Source of the DNA: Cumulibacter sp047975195
Lineage (GTDB): Bacteria; Actinomycetota; Actinomycetes; Mycobacteriales; Antricoccaceae
Direction of reading: 5' to 3'
Length of the DNA: 64,000 bases
Assembly (NCBI GenBank): GCA_047975195.1
Contig: JBKEDB010000028.1
Location: forward strand, 1 to 64,000
This document shows, in pieces, positions 17,292 to 26,604 of the stretch (the stretch's first letter is position 1; every line of letters begins with the position of its first letter). The position numbers were made by a program, and so were the translations under genes. The notes below the pieces were generated by a model. It was given only the letters and a program-made list of their open reading frames with translations, did no database searches and had not been told where the DNA came from.

Positions 17292-17909
17292 GTGCGAGGA
17301 CTCTTCATTTCGTTCGAAGGTGGCGAGGGAGCCGGCAAATCGACGCAGATCGCTCGGCTCGCCGAGTCGCTGCGGGCCCACGGGCACGATGTCGTCGTGA
17401 CCCTGGAGCCGGGCGGCACCGAGCTGGGCCGATCAATACGGCGAATGCTGCTCACCTCCGGCAATCACGTCACGCCGCGTGCCGAGGTTCTGCTGTACGC
17501 CGCCGACCGCGCACATCACGTGGACACCGTGATCGAGCCTGCGTTGGCTGCCGGCAAGGTCGTCATCTGCGACCGGTACGCCGACTCCACATTCGCGTAC
17601 CAGGGCGCCGGGCGCCGGTTGGATACGGACGCCGTGCGCGACATCATGAACTTTGCCGTCAGTGGCCGCTGGCCGGACCTGACCCTGCTGCTGGACGTCG
17701 ACCCACGAACCGGACTGCAGCGGGCCCGAGGCGACGGCGAGGGCGACCGGATCGAGGCTGAAGGACTGACTTTTCACGACGCCGTACGCCGCGGGTTTTT
17801 GGACCTCGCCGACGCTGAACCCGAGAGATTTCAGGTCATCGATGCGTCCGCGTCGATGGACGAGGTCACCGCGCAGATCGGTGCCTGCGTTCGGGAGCGG
17901 CTGGGATGA
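17292..17909 (+). CDS. tmk: thymidylate kinase (dTMP kinase)
   Basis: A 205-aa kinase with all motifs. The P-loop is FEGGEGAGKSTQ, then TLEPGGTELGRSIRRML, ICDRYADSTFAYQGAGR (DR motif) and LLLDVDPRTGLQRARGDGEGDRIEAEG (lid). It converts dTMP to dTDP for DNA synthesis in the cytosol. GTG 17292 gives the usual short N-terminus (VRGLFISFEGG) and follows a -10 box by 7 nt. ATG 17262, overlapping the preceding stop, is the alternative and would add 10 residues. The stop overlaps the start of holB (ATGA), so the two are translationally coupled. This active enzyme sits directly behind the inactive TMK-like domain of the MFS fusion. Confidence 0.95.
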   Translation: MRGLFISFEGGEGAGKSTQIARLAESLRAHGHDVVVTLEPGGTELGRSIRRMLLTSGNHVTPRAEVLLYAADRAHHVDTVIEPALAAGKVVICDRYADSTFAYQGAGRRLDTDAVRDIMNFAVSGRWPDLTLLLDVDPRTGLQRARGDGEGDRIEAEGLTFHDAVRRGFLDLADAEPERFQVIDASASMDEVTAQIGACVRERLG

Positions 17910-19111
17910 CCGTCGTGGATGCGCCAGCGGTCTACGACCAACTTGTCGGCCAGTCACAGGCCGTCGAGATCCTCACCCGCGCGGCGAGTGCGGCGGCGCA
18001 AATGATTGACGGGTCCGGGCCGGGCACGTCGATGACTCATTCCTGGTTATTTGTGGGCCCACCTGGTTCGGGACGCAGCACAGCCGCGCGCGCCTTCGCA
18101 CAGGCCCTGCAATGCCAGTTCGGCGGCTGCGGCACATGTCCCGATTGCCACACCGTGAAGGTGGGTACGCACACCGATGTTCACGTCGTCACCCCGGAAG
18201 GGCTGTCGATCTCGGTGAAGGAAATGCGTGAGATCGTGCGGGTAGCAGCGTTCCAGCCCTCCGGTCGCCGGTGGCAGATCGTCATCATCGAGGACGCCGA
18301 CCGCCTCACCGAGGGAGCCTCGAACGCTTTGCTGAAGGCGATCGAGGAGCCCAGCCCGCATACGGTTTTTCTGCTGTGCGCGCCCACGACGCACGAGGAC
18401 GATGTTTCGGTGACGGTGCGCTCGCGCTGCAGGGTAGTGTCCCTTGGCACGCCGCCAGCGGATGCGGTGGCACACGTGTTGGTCAACCGGGACGGCATCG
18501 ATCCGGACATCGCGCAGTGGGCCGCGCTCGCGGCGCAGGGGCACATCGGCCGGGCGAAGCGACTAGCTACCGACCCCAGCGCGCGAAAACGCCGACAGAC
18601 CGTGTTGTCGATTCCGTTGCGGCTGGTGTCGATGGCGGGATGTCTGCAAGCTGCCGATGAACTCGTCGCGGCGGCAGAAGACGAAGCCAAGCAGATCAGC
18701 GAATCTCTTGATGCGCCTGAGAAAGAGGCATTGAGTCAATCTCTCGGGGCCGGCGGTACCGGTAAGGGAGCGGGAACCGCCGCGCGCGGTACGGCCGGTC
18801 AGATCAAGGAACTGGAACGTCGGCAGAAGACGCGTGCTACGCGGGTGCAGCGCGATTCGCTGGATCGCGCGCTTGTCGACCTGACCGGGTTCTATCGGGA
18901 CGTGTTGCTTTTGCAGGTGGGCGCGGATGTGGCGCTGGTGCACGAGGACCACCGCGAGCAGGCCGCGGAGGCTGCTGATCTGGTGTCGCAGGCATGGGTG
19001 TTGCGAACCCTCGATCGACTCGTCGCCACCCGCGCCTCGCTGGAGGAGAACGTGAAGCCGCGAGTCGCCCTCGCCGCCCTCACTACGGCCCTGCGGCTAC
19101 CTGCTTGCTAG
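17906..19111 (+). CDS. holB: DNA polymerase III subunit delta'
   Basis: A 401-aa clamp-loader AAA+ protein. Walker A is FVGPPGSGRSTAARAF. A zinc module with CQFGGCGTCPDC follows, then VIIEDADRLTEGASNALLKAIEEP (Walker B and sensor region) and VRSRCR (the SRC motif). The C-terminal helical domain is typical and carries a Gly/Ala/Thr-rich insert near residues 285–300. It is a component of the sliding-clamp loader. tmk–holB is a widespread bacterial gene pair, and here the two overlap by 4 bp. Confidence 0.93.
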   Translation: MTVVDAPAVYDQLVGQSQAVEILTRAASAAAQMIDGSGPGTSMTHSWLFVGPPGSGRSTAARAFAQALQCQFGGCGTCPDCHTVKVGTHTDVHVVTPEGLSISVKEMREIVRVAAFQPSGRRWQIVIIEDADRLTEGASNALLKAIEEPSPHTVFLLCAPTTHEDDVSVTVRSRCRVVSLGTPPADAVAHVLVNRDGIDPDIAQWAALAAQGHIGRAKRLATDPSARKRRQTVLSIPLRLVSMAGCLQAADELVAAAEDEAKQISESLDAPEKEALSQSLGAGGTGKGAGTAARGTAGQIKELERRQKTRATRVQRDSLDRALVDLTGFYRDVLLLQVGADVALVHEDHREQAAEAADLVSQAWVLRTLDRLVATRASLEENVKPRVALAALTTALRLPAC

Positions 19112-19160
19112 GGTCCGAACCTGCCGGTTGCCCGCAAGTGCCGGGTAGTGGGTCTTACTC

Positions 19161-19580
19161 CTACAGCGATACGTCGTCGTCTACCTGCCTGGACAGCGCC
19201 CAAATGACGAGCACGCAAAATGCGATGACGATCAGACTCCAGATCGGCTGATACGGGACAAAAGCGAAATGCGTGACCGCCGCGATCGACGCGATGGTGA
19301 TGCCGCCGATTCGCGCCCACGTCTGCTCCATGGCCAGGCCGAGGGCAACGGCCACCGACATGATTCCGACGATGAGATGAATCCATCCCCACACCGTCAG
19401 ATCGAACATATAGACGTAATCGACGCCCGACACGAAGACCTTGTCTGCGGCGATGGCAGCGATGCCCAACAGGATCTGAAATAGGCCAACGAGTGTGAGT
19501 ACAGCGACGGCAAACGCCGTACCGCCGAAAACGCCGGGATTGCTCATCGGCCGCTTGGTGGATTGGGCGGGTGTGCTCAT
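19161..19580 (-). CDS. small four-helix membrane protein
   Basis: A 139-aa protein with four hydrophobic segments after a 20-residue polar N-terminus. It has GIAAIAADKVFV and DLTVWGWIHLIVGIMSVAVALGL, a pattern I know from a family of actinobacterial membrane proteins of unknown role (DUF7144 type). A strong Shine-Dalgarno (GAAGGAG, 6 nt) precedes the ATG. It is convergent with holB and tandem with the DUF1269-like gene upstream. No catalytic residues are apparent. Confidence 0.7.
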   Translation of the reverse strand: MSTPAQSTKRPMSNPGVFGGTAFAVAVLTLVGLFQILLGIAAIAADKVFVSGVDYVYMFDLTVWGWIHLIVGIMSVAVALGLAMEQTWARIGGITIASIAAVTHFAFVPYQPIWSLIVIAFCVLVIWALSRQVDDDVSL

Positions 19581-19621
19581 GGGGCACTCCTTCGTAGTGA
19601 CTGGACAACGACTTGGTGGGG

Positions 19622-20119
19622 TTACTCGGTCCGGAACACGTCTAGAATCGCAGCCTCTTGTTCGGTGGAGAGGTTGGTGAAGATCAGTCCGGCCGGTTCA
19701 TTGCCGACGAGCGCATCGTGAATCTTGTCGACTACCGCGTCCGATGTCATCACAAACAGAGCTGACGTGCCCGGGGTGATCTGGTCGCGTACCCGGTTGA
19801 TGAATCCATCGTCGATACCTACGTCGGTCAACGAGCCACTCAATGCACCGGTCACTGCGCCGAGAGCCGCACCGAGTAAGGGGACAAAGAAGATCAGTCC
19901 GAATAGCAAACCCCAGAATCCGCCGCCTAGCGCCCCGGACCCAATGGTGGAGGTGCGCTGTCGCGTGTTGGGTTTTTTGGCATTTTTCTCCCAGGAAACG
20001 GTGGCGGCGTCGTGGATGGTGACGATGTTTTCTCGTCCTAGGTCCGCCAAGATCTGCTCGGCCCGATCTGCGCCGTCGGGTGAATTGAACTTCCACACGG
20101 TGAGCGTTGGCTGTGGCAT
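19622..20119 (-). CDS. DUF1269-like membrane-associated protein
   Basis: A 165-aa protein. The N-terminal part (TVWKFNSPDGADRAEQILADL...DAATVSW) resembles the ferredoxin-like fold of DUF1269/YlaF proteins. Next comes a Gly/Ala-rich hydrophobic hairpin (ALGGGFWGLLFGLIFFVPLLGAALGAVTGALSG), and the C-terminal half carries TPGTSALFVMTSDAVVDKI. These proteins are common beside stress-response genes, but no activity is known. ATG 20119 is preceded by GGAGGAACC. The frame is open 55 codons further upstream, but without comparable signals. Confidence 0.75.
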   Translation of the reverse strand: MPQPTLTVWKFNSPDGADRAEQILADLGRENIVTIHDAATVSWEKNAKKPNTRQRTSTIGSGALGGGFWGLLFGLIFFVPLLGAALGAVTGALSGSLTDVGIDDGFINRVRDQITPGTSALFVMTSDAVVDKIHDALVGNEPAGLIFTNLSTEQEAAILDVFRTE

Positions 20120-20305
20120 GGTTCCTCCCCAGGCAGTTCCGACGCCCCTAGCCTCAACGATCACCTGCGCGCCGTCCTCGCCCATTCCTGGTGAAGCGCA
20201 GCGCGCCACATCGGGTGCGCAGTGCAGGATGTACGACGTGCCTGGCCGCGGTGGTGATGGCCCAATTCGGTGAGGCATCGACACGAGCCGTCGTCAAGAG
20301 CGATC

Positions 20306-22948
20306 TCAGATCAGCTGAAGTTTGCGTGCCACCGCTAACGCGTCGCTGCGTCGTCCGACCGACAGCTTGTGATACATGCTTGAGATATGGGTCTTCACCG
20401 TGTTCTCGCTGACAATGAGGTTAGCGGCGATATCGGCGTACGTGGCGCCGCGGGCTAATTCGACGAGAACTTCGCGTTCGCGCGCACTGAGTGACGGCCG
20501 CACTGCTGGCTCGTCGGCCGTACTCGATTCCCGGACGGTCGCTGTTCTCGGTCGCAGCGATGCCACTACGCCGGGATAGTCGCGGTACGCCTCGATGAGT
20601 TCGTTCGCCCACGGAACCGCCACATCCGCGTGTTCGCGTAGTAGCCAACTCACCGGTGCGCCGTGCGTGCTCCACCCCAGGAATGGTGAGCGATTTCGGG
20701 TTCGTGCCGAGGAAGCGATCGCTTCCTCGATGATGGTGCGGGCGCGCGCGGCGTGTCCCAACTGTTGGTGCACCTGTGCCGCACACACCCTGCTCGTGGC
20801 GCGTACGTCGGGTTGCCGGACGGCGGCCGCCACGGCCGCGGTTTCGTACAGTTCCGCGGCTGCGGCGAGATTGCCCTTGAGGTCGGCGAGCATGGCGCGT
20901 GTCCAGTCGCTCTCACCGGGCGCCGCTAATCGATCGAACTGGGCGGAAGCGTCACGTAATTGCTCATGATCGAGCGTCAGAACGCTCATCCGTGAGCGCT
21001 CGGCGATCAACGTCAACTCGAGATGACGGGGCAGGTGGGCCTGGTCGGGACCGCCGCGAAGCATGTCTTGCGCCGTGGTCGTCGAACCGTGATACATCTG
21101 CAGGCGGGCGGCCAGGATTTGTTGCCAGAATCGCCCCGTTGGATCGTCGAGGTTGCGCTGCCCGACTTTGCTGATCTCCGGTGATCTTGGTCGGTTCGGA
21201 CGCTGGAGTTGTACCAACGCGATGATGATCTCTGCTCGTTGCGTCGTCGACGATGCAGAACCCCGAGATGTCGCTTCCGCTGCCAGGACCTTGCCGGCTA
21301 GATCCCCAGCCGTGTCGTCATGGCCGCGCATGAACGCGTTGACTGACAGGTGCGAGAGCGCCTCGGCGACCACCGTCGACATGCCGATGGCGCGGCTCTC
21401 GACGATCGCCTCGCTGAGGTGCAACTGCGCCGACTCGAGGTTGCCGAGCCAGTTCTCGGCGACCCCGACCTCAAGTGCGAGGAGCGGTACAAATGGGCCG
21501 TGGTGCGTCTGATCACCAGCGTCGTTGAGCAGTTGTCGGGCCTGAGCGACCACCGCTGCGGAGGGTCCTGTGCCAGCGCGGGCGTGCTGCAGGCGGGTAC
21601 AGGCGACCTCGATGGCGGATACCTCACTGTGCTCCGTCGCGTGGTGCGCGAACAGTTTCTCAGCCCAACGTCGGGCGCTCGATACGTCGCCGCGTTGATG
21701 CGCTGCGCGAGCGATCGTCGCCCAGGTGTCCGGGTGCTGTTCGAGCACGTCGGCGCAATTGTTGACGATGGCTCGCAGCGTCGTCGTGCTGTCGGCGGTG
21801 ATGGCTCTCGGACCGTTCTCGGCGATGATGCTCGCGACTCGCTCGAACTCGCGCATGACGTACATCAGCCGTAGCGCAGTTCCGATCTTCCCTTGACCCA
21901 CGTACGCGTCGGCCGCGCGCCGCACGGTAGCGCGCGCCAACTCCACGTCAACCCCGCCGCTGGCGAGCCGACGTCGCGCAATTTCCGTGATTAGTGGATG
22001 CAGGCGGTACCTGACGTGTTCGTGGTCGTCCTCCGGCGCGTTCGGTAATGCCCCCTCGGAGATTCGGTGCACGAGCAGGCCAGTGGTTTCCAGGCGCACG
22101 AGTACGTCGCCCACATCTGGATCATTGGTCAGTTGCCGCGCCGTGGCGAGGCTGACGGTGGGTTCAGTTGCGGTGCAGAGTATGAGGTGCCGCTCTCGGC
22201 TCTGCAAACCCGCGAATACTTCGCAGACAAATAGGTCCGCCGTGCTGACGTTGGAGGCGCGGTAATACCGCACGAAGTCGTCCGGTGAGTTCGCTGCCGC
22301 GCAGGCTCGCGCCGCGAGCACGACCGCAGCGCACCAGCCTTGTGCGCGCTCGGCAATGATGTCGTGCACGGATTGTGGCTGCTCGCCGGCGTGCGAGGTG
22401 ATGAGAAAGTCCGTTTCGGTGTCGTCGAGGGTCAGTGCATTGCCGCGCAGAACCGTGAGGTTTCCCAGCATCTCGGCCGGCAACGCGCGCATCGGAAGAT
22501 CCCAGCGCGCCAGTAACACCAACCTCAGGGACTCCGGATGGTGCTCCAACCGCTCTTCGATGTACCGGATACAGCGTGTGGAGAGCAGGTGCGCATCATC
22601 AATTACCACGATGCGTGGTCCGGCGCTCGATGCGGCTGCCGCGTCAATGGTCTGCTCGACGGAGGCGATGGTGATGGGCGAACTCGCGTCCAGCCAGATC
22701 GCCCCTTCTGCGGCAGACGCCAGCAGCCAGCCGGCGACGCCGAGCGTCTTGCCGGATCCGGCGGGTGCCACGACGACGGTGACGGCCTCCTTGGTTGCCG
22801 CATCCAATCTGGACCAAAGTCGGGTGCGCGGTAGGTACCTTCGCGGCAACCAGGGAATGCCCGCTGACGGTGGACGGCCCGAACTCCGTTCGTTATTGGC
22901 GGGGTCCGAGCGGTGTGAGCGTCGGGCGGATATGGGGGTGGCGGTCAT
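20306..22948 (-). CDS. LAL/MalT-type LuxR-family ATP-dependent regulator
   Basis: About 880 aa. The Walker A motif VVAPAGSGKTLGVAGWL lies near residue 65 and the Walker B-like IVVIDDAHLLS near 115, in a STAND-type NTPase. A long TPR-like helical middle (roughly residues 350–780) is rich in Ala-Arg helices. The C-terminal LuxR HTH is LSAREREVLVELARGATYADIAANLIVSENTVKTHISSMYHKL. Such proteins switch on target promoters when an inducer binds and ATP is present. ATG 22948 follows GGAGG by 4 nt; ATG 22966 is possible. No obvious target operon is directly divergent, since the nearest gene is the GAP-family gene reading the same way. Its regulon cannot be named. Confidence 0.9.
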   Translation of the reverse strand: MTATPISARRSHRSDPANNERSSGRPPSAGIPWLPRRYLPRTRLWSRLDAATKEAVTVVVAPAGSGKTLGVAGWLLASAAEGAIWLDASSPITIASVEQTIDAAAASSAGPRIVVIDDAHLLSTRCIRYIEERLEHHPESLRLVLLARWDLPMRALPAEMLGNLTVLRGNALTLDDTETDFLITSHAGEQPQSVHDIIAERAQGWCAAVVLAARACAAANSPDDFVRYYRASNVSTADLFVCEVFAGLQSRERHLILCTATEPTVSLATARQLTNDPDVGDVLVRLETTGLLVHRISEGALPNAPEDDHEHVRYRLHPLITEIARRRLASGGVDVELARATVRRAADAYVGQGKIGTALRLMYVMREFERVASIIAENGPRAITADSTTTLRAIVNNCADVLEQHPDTWATIARAAHQRGDVSSARRWAEKLFAHHATEHSEVSAIEVACTRLQHARAGTGPSAAVVAQARQLLNDAGDQTHHGPFVPLLALEVGVAENWLGNLESAQLHLSEAIVESRAIGMSTVVAEALSHLSVNAFMRGHDDTAGDLAGKVLAAEATSRGSASSTTQRAEIIIALVQLQRPNRPRSPEISKVGQRNLDDPTGRFWQQILAARLQMYHGSTTTAQDMLRGGPDQAHLPRHLELTLIAERSRMSVLTLDHEQLRDASAQFDRLAAPGESDWTRAMLADLKGNLAAAAELYETAAVAAAVRQPDVRATSRVCAAQVHQQLGHAARARTIIEEAIASSARTRNRSPFLGWSTHGAPVSWLLREHADVAVPWANELIEAYRDYPGVVASLRPRTATVRESSTADEPAVRPSLSAREREVLVELARGATYADIAANLIVSENTVKTHISSMYHKLSVGRRSDALAVARKLQLI

Positions 22949-23217
22949 GGAACCTCCAGCGGACATTCACGGCGAATATCTTGGACGCGGTCGACGTGGC
23001 GAGCGACTGCTCAGGGCCTTGAATCGACACTATCCGAAATAGGGCGCGTTTCCCACGTTGTGTGGATGAGATCGGTACTGCACCGACGTCGTATGGCGGC
23101 GGCCAGCGCGCCCAGGACGCCGCGCGCTCGCGATACCGCCATCGAGACAGACCCCACGGCTGCACCCGCGGATCCAGGTACCTCATCGACATAAGGCAGA
23201 GTGCCAGGGTCAGCGAG

Positions 23218-23892
23218 TTACTCGAGACCGTCGATTCCTTTGCCGAGCATCATGACTCCGAGCACCAACAGTAAGACCGCCATCATCGATGCGTTGTTGG
23301 CCTCGAGCCACCCGCGAAGGTCATCCAGCCATGGACGTACTCGCGCTGTGGCGACGGAGTAGCCGACAACAGGTATCAAGACCGTGCTCGCAGCGATGAC
23401 CGTGTAGACGGCCACCGCGACAGTGGCCTCACCGGCGCCACTGGCTCCGTCCGCGATTACGGTGCCGGCGGCGACGGCCATCAACAGGTTCTTCGGGTTA
23501 ACCGAGGACAGCAGGAAGCCGAGACCGGCCGCTTTAGGTACGCCGAACTGCGTCACCGCTGACATCCAGTGCGGCAACTGCGGTGCGTCAGCAGCGGTCG
23601 GCCGCGCGCGCCATTGTCGCACCGCGAGAGCGACCAACAGGAGCCCGAGGATGAGTCGGAACCATCCGCCTCCTCCAGAGGAGCCTTCGTCAGCCGCCGA
23701 CCCAGAAGCGTTGTAGATCAGCGCCATGACGGTTGATAACAATGCAATACCGAGTATCCAGCCGACGGCGAATCCACCGCTCGTCGGTCCAGGGCGCGTG
23801 GACAGCAGCATCAAGATCACCGCAATGATCGGTATCGGCGAAACCGCCACGCCAACCGCGAGTGGAAGCAGGTCTGCGATTAGCGCGCTCAT
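23218..23892 (-). CDS. GAP/Sap-family (LysE-like) membrane protein
   Basis: A 224-aa protein with six hydrophobic helices: LLPLAVGVAVSPIPIIAVILML at the start, GFAVGWILGIALL, then GLGFLLSSVNPKNLLMAVAAG with the family's NPKN motif. This is the GAP (Sap, sulfolipid-addressing-like) group of the LysE superfamily, thought to move lipids or small molecules across the membrane; the substrate here is unknown. The start ATG 23892 matches the family N-terminus, and the open frame upstream is unlikely to be translated. A TCACCC-N5-GGATGA dyad lies 119 bp upstream, shared with the divergent sulfatase gene. Confidence 0.8.
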   Translation of the reverse strand: MSALIADLLPLAVGVAVSPIPIIAVILMLLSTRPGPTSGGFAVGWILGIALLSTVMALIYNASGSAADEGSSGGGGWFRLILGLLLVALAVRQWRARPTAADAPQLPHWMSAVTQFGVPKAAGLGFLLSSVNPKNLLMAVAAGTVIADGASGAGEATVAVAVYTVIAASTVLIPVVGYSVATARVRPWLDDLRGWLEANNASMMAVLLLVLGVMMLGKGIDGLE

Positions 23893-24010
23893 CGAACATC
23901 CGATCCGCCGTCGAATACTGGGTGTCGGCACATGATGCCAGCATTCGGCGCCGATGAGATCACCCGCACTGGGTGGTCCGAGCGGGTCGCTGAATCGATG
24001 CGTGCCGAGT

Positions 24011-24027
24011 TCACCCGTCCCGGATGA
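24011..24027. promoter_or_regulatory. imperfect palindrome TCACCC-N5-GGATGA
   Basis: Seventeen bp, five of six arm positions symmetric, in the divergent region between the GAP-family and sulfatase genes. It matches the perfect dyads at 27674, 31126, 32624 and 32667. Confidence 0.4.
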
Positions 24028-24158
24028 CCCCGGCGCCCAACGCGAGGTTAGTTTTCGCCCGTAGCGGTTGATTACCGATCGCTGTCTGTCCGGACAGCAC
24101 ACCGTTAGGTGGACTTGATCTGATCGCGCGCGTGCGCACCGATTTGGAGAAGATTGTC

Positions 24159-26480
24159 ATGGCGAAAGAGTTTCAGGGCACGGTCAAGTTGGATGTGCGT
24201 GATTCGGTGCCCGATTGGGGGCCGTTCGAACTTACGCGGGCGAACGAGGGTGCGCCGAACATCCTGATCATTCTGTACGACGACACGGGCATGGCGTCGT
24301 GGTCGCCGTACGGCGGGCGGATCAACATGCCGACGCTGGATCGCCTCGCGCACCACGGCCTGACCTACACGCAGTGGCACACCACAGCATTGTGCTCACC
24401 GACCCGGTCGGTGTTTCTCACCGGGCGTAACCATCATGTCAACAACGTCGCCTGCATCATGGAGGGAACCAACGGATTTCCGGGGGCCTCCGGTCGCATT
24501 CCGGCCGAGTGCGCGACTATCGGCCAGGTGCTCCAGGACAACGGCTACTCGACGTTCTGGGTCGGTAAGAACCACAATGTGCCCGAAGAAGATAACTCCG
24601 CCGGTGGCAGCCGGTCGGCGTGGCCGCTGTCGATGGGGTTCGATCGGTTCTACGGATTCCTCGGTGGCGAGACGAACAATTGGTACCCGGACCTCGTTGA
24701 GGACAGCCATCACATCGAGCAGCCCTATTCGCCAGAAGAGGGATACTACCTATCTAAGGACATGGCCGACCAGGCCATCAGGATGATCCGCGACCAGAAG
24801 TCCGGAAATCCTTCCAAGCCCTGGTACATGTGGTTCTGCCCAGGTGCTAATCATGCGCCACATCATTCGCCGGAGGAGTACACGGCGAAATACAAGGGCA
24901 TGTTCGATGATGGCTACGACGCCTATCGCGAATGGGTGCTGCAACGAATGATCGATCGCGGCATCCTGCCCGATGGCACGCCGCTGACACCGTTCAACCC
25001 GCTGCCGGAGGACCAGGCGAACGCCGCTGACTATGTCAAGCCGTGGGACGAGTGCTCAGCGGACGAGAAGCGCCTGTTCGCACGCATGGCAGAGGTGTTC
25101 GCGGGGTTCTCGGAATACACCGATGTGCAGATCGGCCGCATGGTGGACTATCTCGAGCAGTCGGGGCAGCTCGAGAACACGTTGATCTTCTACTGCGCCG
25201 ATAACGGCGCCTCCGGTGAGGGGTCGACCAGCGGGTCGGTCAACGAGAACAAGTTCTTCAACGGTTTCCCCGACGATGTAGCTGAGAACCTGCAGTATCT
25301 GGATACTCTCGGGTCAGCAGACACGTACAACCATTACCCGACGGGGTGGGCTGCGGCGTTCTCGGCGCCGTTCCAGATGTTCAAACGCTACTCCCAGTAC
25401 GCCGGCGGCACCTGTGATCCGATGATCATCCACTGGCCAGCGGGCATCAAGGCGAAGGGCGAGATCCGGCATCAGTATCACCACGTGACGGACATCGTGC
25501 CCACGATTCTGGACGTGGCAGGGATCAACATGCCAGAGGTATACCGGGGAGTCGAGCAGAAACCGCTGAACGGCGTATCGATGCGCTACAGCTTTGACAG
25601 TGCCGACGCGCCCACCGCAAAACAGCGCCAGTACTACTGCATGCTCGGGACGCGGGGCCTGTGGCAAGACGGGTGGAAGGTTGCCGCGGTACATGCGCCG
25701 CTGACCAGTCACGGGCGCTTCGATGAGGACGAATGGGAGCTCTACAACGTCGAAGAGGATCGCGCTGAGGCGCACAACGTCGCGGCCGATTATCCGCAGA
25801 AGGTGCAGGAGTTGGTCGCCGCGTGGTTCGAAGAGGCTGAGGCGAACCAGGTGTTGCCGCTCGATGACCGTTCCGCCCTGGAGCAACTGACCGTGGAGCG
25901 GCCACAAGCAGAACCGTCGCGGAACCGCTATATCTACTACCCCGATTCGGGGGCCGTTCCAGAAGGTGTCGCGGTGAGCGTACGGGGACGCTCGTACAAG
26001 ATTATTGCGGACGTCGACATCACCGAGGACGCCGAAGGCGTCATCTTCGCGCACGGGTCTCGATTCGGTGGCCACTCGCTGTTCATCAAGAACCGCAAGC
26101 TCCATTACGTCTACAACTTCCTCGGCGTGAAACCGGAACAGACGTTTGTCTCCGGCGTACTTCCTGCGGGTAAGCACGCACTTGGCGTCGAGTTCGTCCG
26201 GGAGGGAGCGGGAGAGTTTCGTGAGTCCCTCGGTCGGGCGAACCTGTACGTCGATGACCAAGTCGTGGATTCCGGGCCGATGCGGACCCAGACCGGCAAG
26301 TTCACGCTGTGCGGCGACGGGCTGTGCGTCGGCTTCGACAGCGGCGACAACGTGAGCCGCGATTACACGAGCCCGTTCTCCTTCACCGGCGGCGAGATTT
26401 ACGGTGTCGCCGTGGATGTGAGTCCCGAGGCCTACCTGGACCTTGAGACCGAGGCGCTCGCCGTGCTATCTAGGGAGTAG
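24159..26480 (+). CDS. formylglycine-dependent arylsulfatase
   Basis: A 773-aa sulfatase. The N-terminal metal site is NILIILYDDTG. The modification motif is CSPTRSVFLTGR (C79, the C-x-P-S/T-R type), in which Cys is oxidised to formylglycine. Further on come GKNHN and FYCADNGASGEG, which supply metal and sulfate ligands. The last ~200 residues form a beta-rich domain usual in large bacterial arylsulfatases. No signal peptide is seen, so it is probably cytosolic. It hydrolyses sulfate esters. The next gene encodes the formylglycine-generating enzyme, which would activate it. ATG 24159 has GGAG 9 nt upstream; an in-frame GTG 24132 is the alternative. Confidence 0.93.
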   Translation: MAKEFQGTVKLDVRDSVPDWGPFELTRANEGAPNILIILYDDTGMASWSPYGGRINMPTLDRLAHHGLTYTQWHTTALCSPTRSVFLTGRNHHVNNVACIMEGTNGFPGASGRIPAECATIGQVLQDNGYSTFWVGKNHNVPEEDNSAGGSRSAWPLSMGFDRFYGFLGGETNNWYPDLVEDSHHIEQPYSPEEGYYLSKDMADQAIRMIRDQKSGNPSKPWYMWFCPGANHAPHHSPEEYTAKYKGMFDDGYDAYREWVLQRMIDRGILPDGTPLTPFNPLPEDQANAADYVKPWDECSADEKRLFARMAEVFAGFSEYTDVQIGRMVDYLEQSGQLENTLIFYCADNGASGEGSTSGSVNENKFFNGFPDDVAENLQYLDTLGSADTYNHYPTGWAAAFSAPFQMFKRYSQYAGGTCDPMIIHWPAGIKAKGEIRHQYHHVTDIVPTILDVAGINMPEVYRGVEQKPLNGVSMRYSFDSADAPTAKQRQYYCMLGTRGLWQDGWKVAAVHAPLTSHGRFDEDEWELYNVEEDRAEAHNVAADYPQKVQELVAAWFEEAEANQVLPLDDRSALEQLTVERPQAEPSRNRYIYYPDSGAVPEGVAVSVRGRSYKIIADVDITEDAEGVIFAHGSRFGGHSLFIKNRKLHYVYNFLGVKPEQTFVSGVLPAGKHALGVEFVREGAGEFRESLGRANLYVDDQVVDSGPMRTQTGKFTLCGDGLCVGFDSGDNVSRDYTSPFSFTGGEIYGVAVDVSPEAYLDLETEALAVLSRE

Positions 26481-26486
26481 TCGATC

Positions 26487-26537
26487 CTCAGAGGTGGTCC
26501 CCAGCTCACGCACGCGGAGCTGGGGATCGCCTCTGAG
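26487..26537. terminator. strong hairpin between sulfatase and FGE genes
   Basis: The 51-nt stem-loop has outer arms CTCAGAGG/CCTCTGAG and inner arms TCCCCAGCTC/GAGCTGGGGA, both perfect, with 3-nt internal bulges and a 9-nt loop. No T-run follows. It may end sulfatase transcription or act as an mRNA stabiliser between the two genes. Confidence 0.7.
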
Positions 26538-26604
26538 GCGACGATCCGCTAGGAATCTGCGAAACGGCATCAAGTGCGCTGTCGTCGAGTTAGGGAGGCC
26601 TTCC

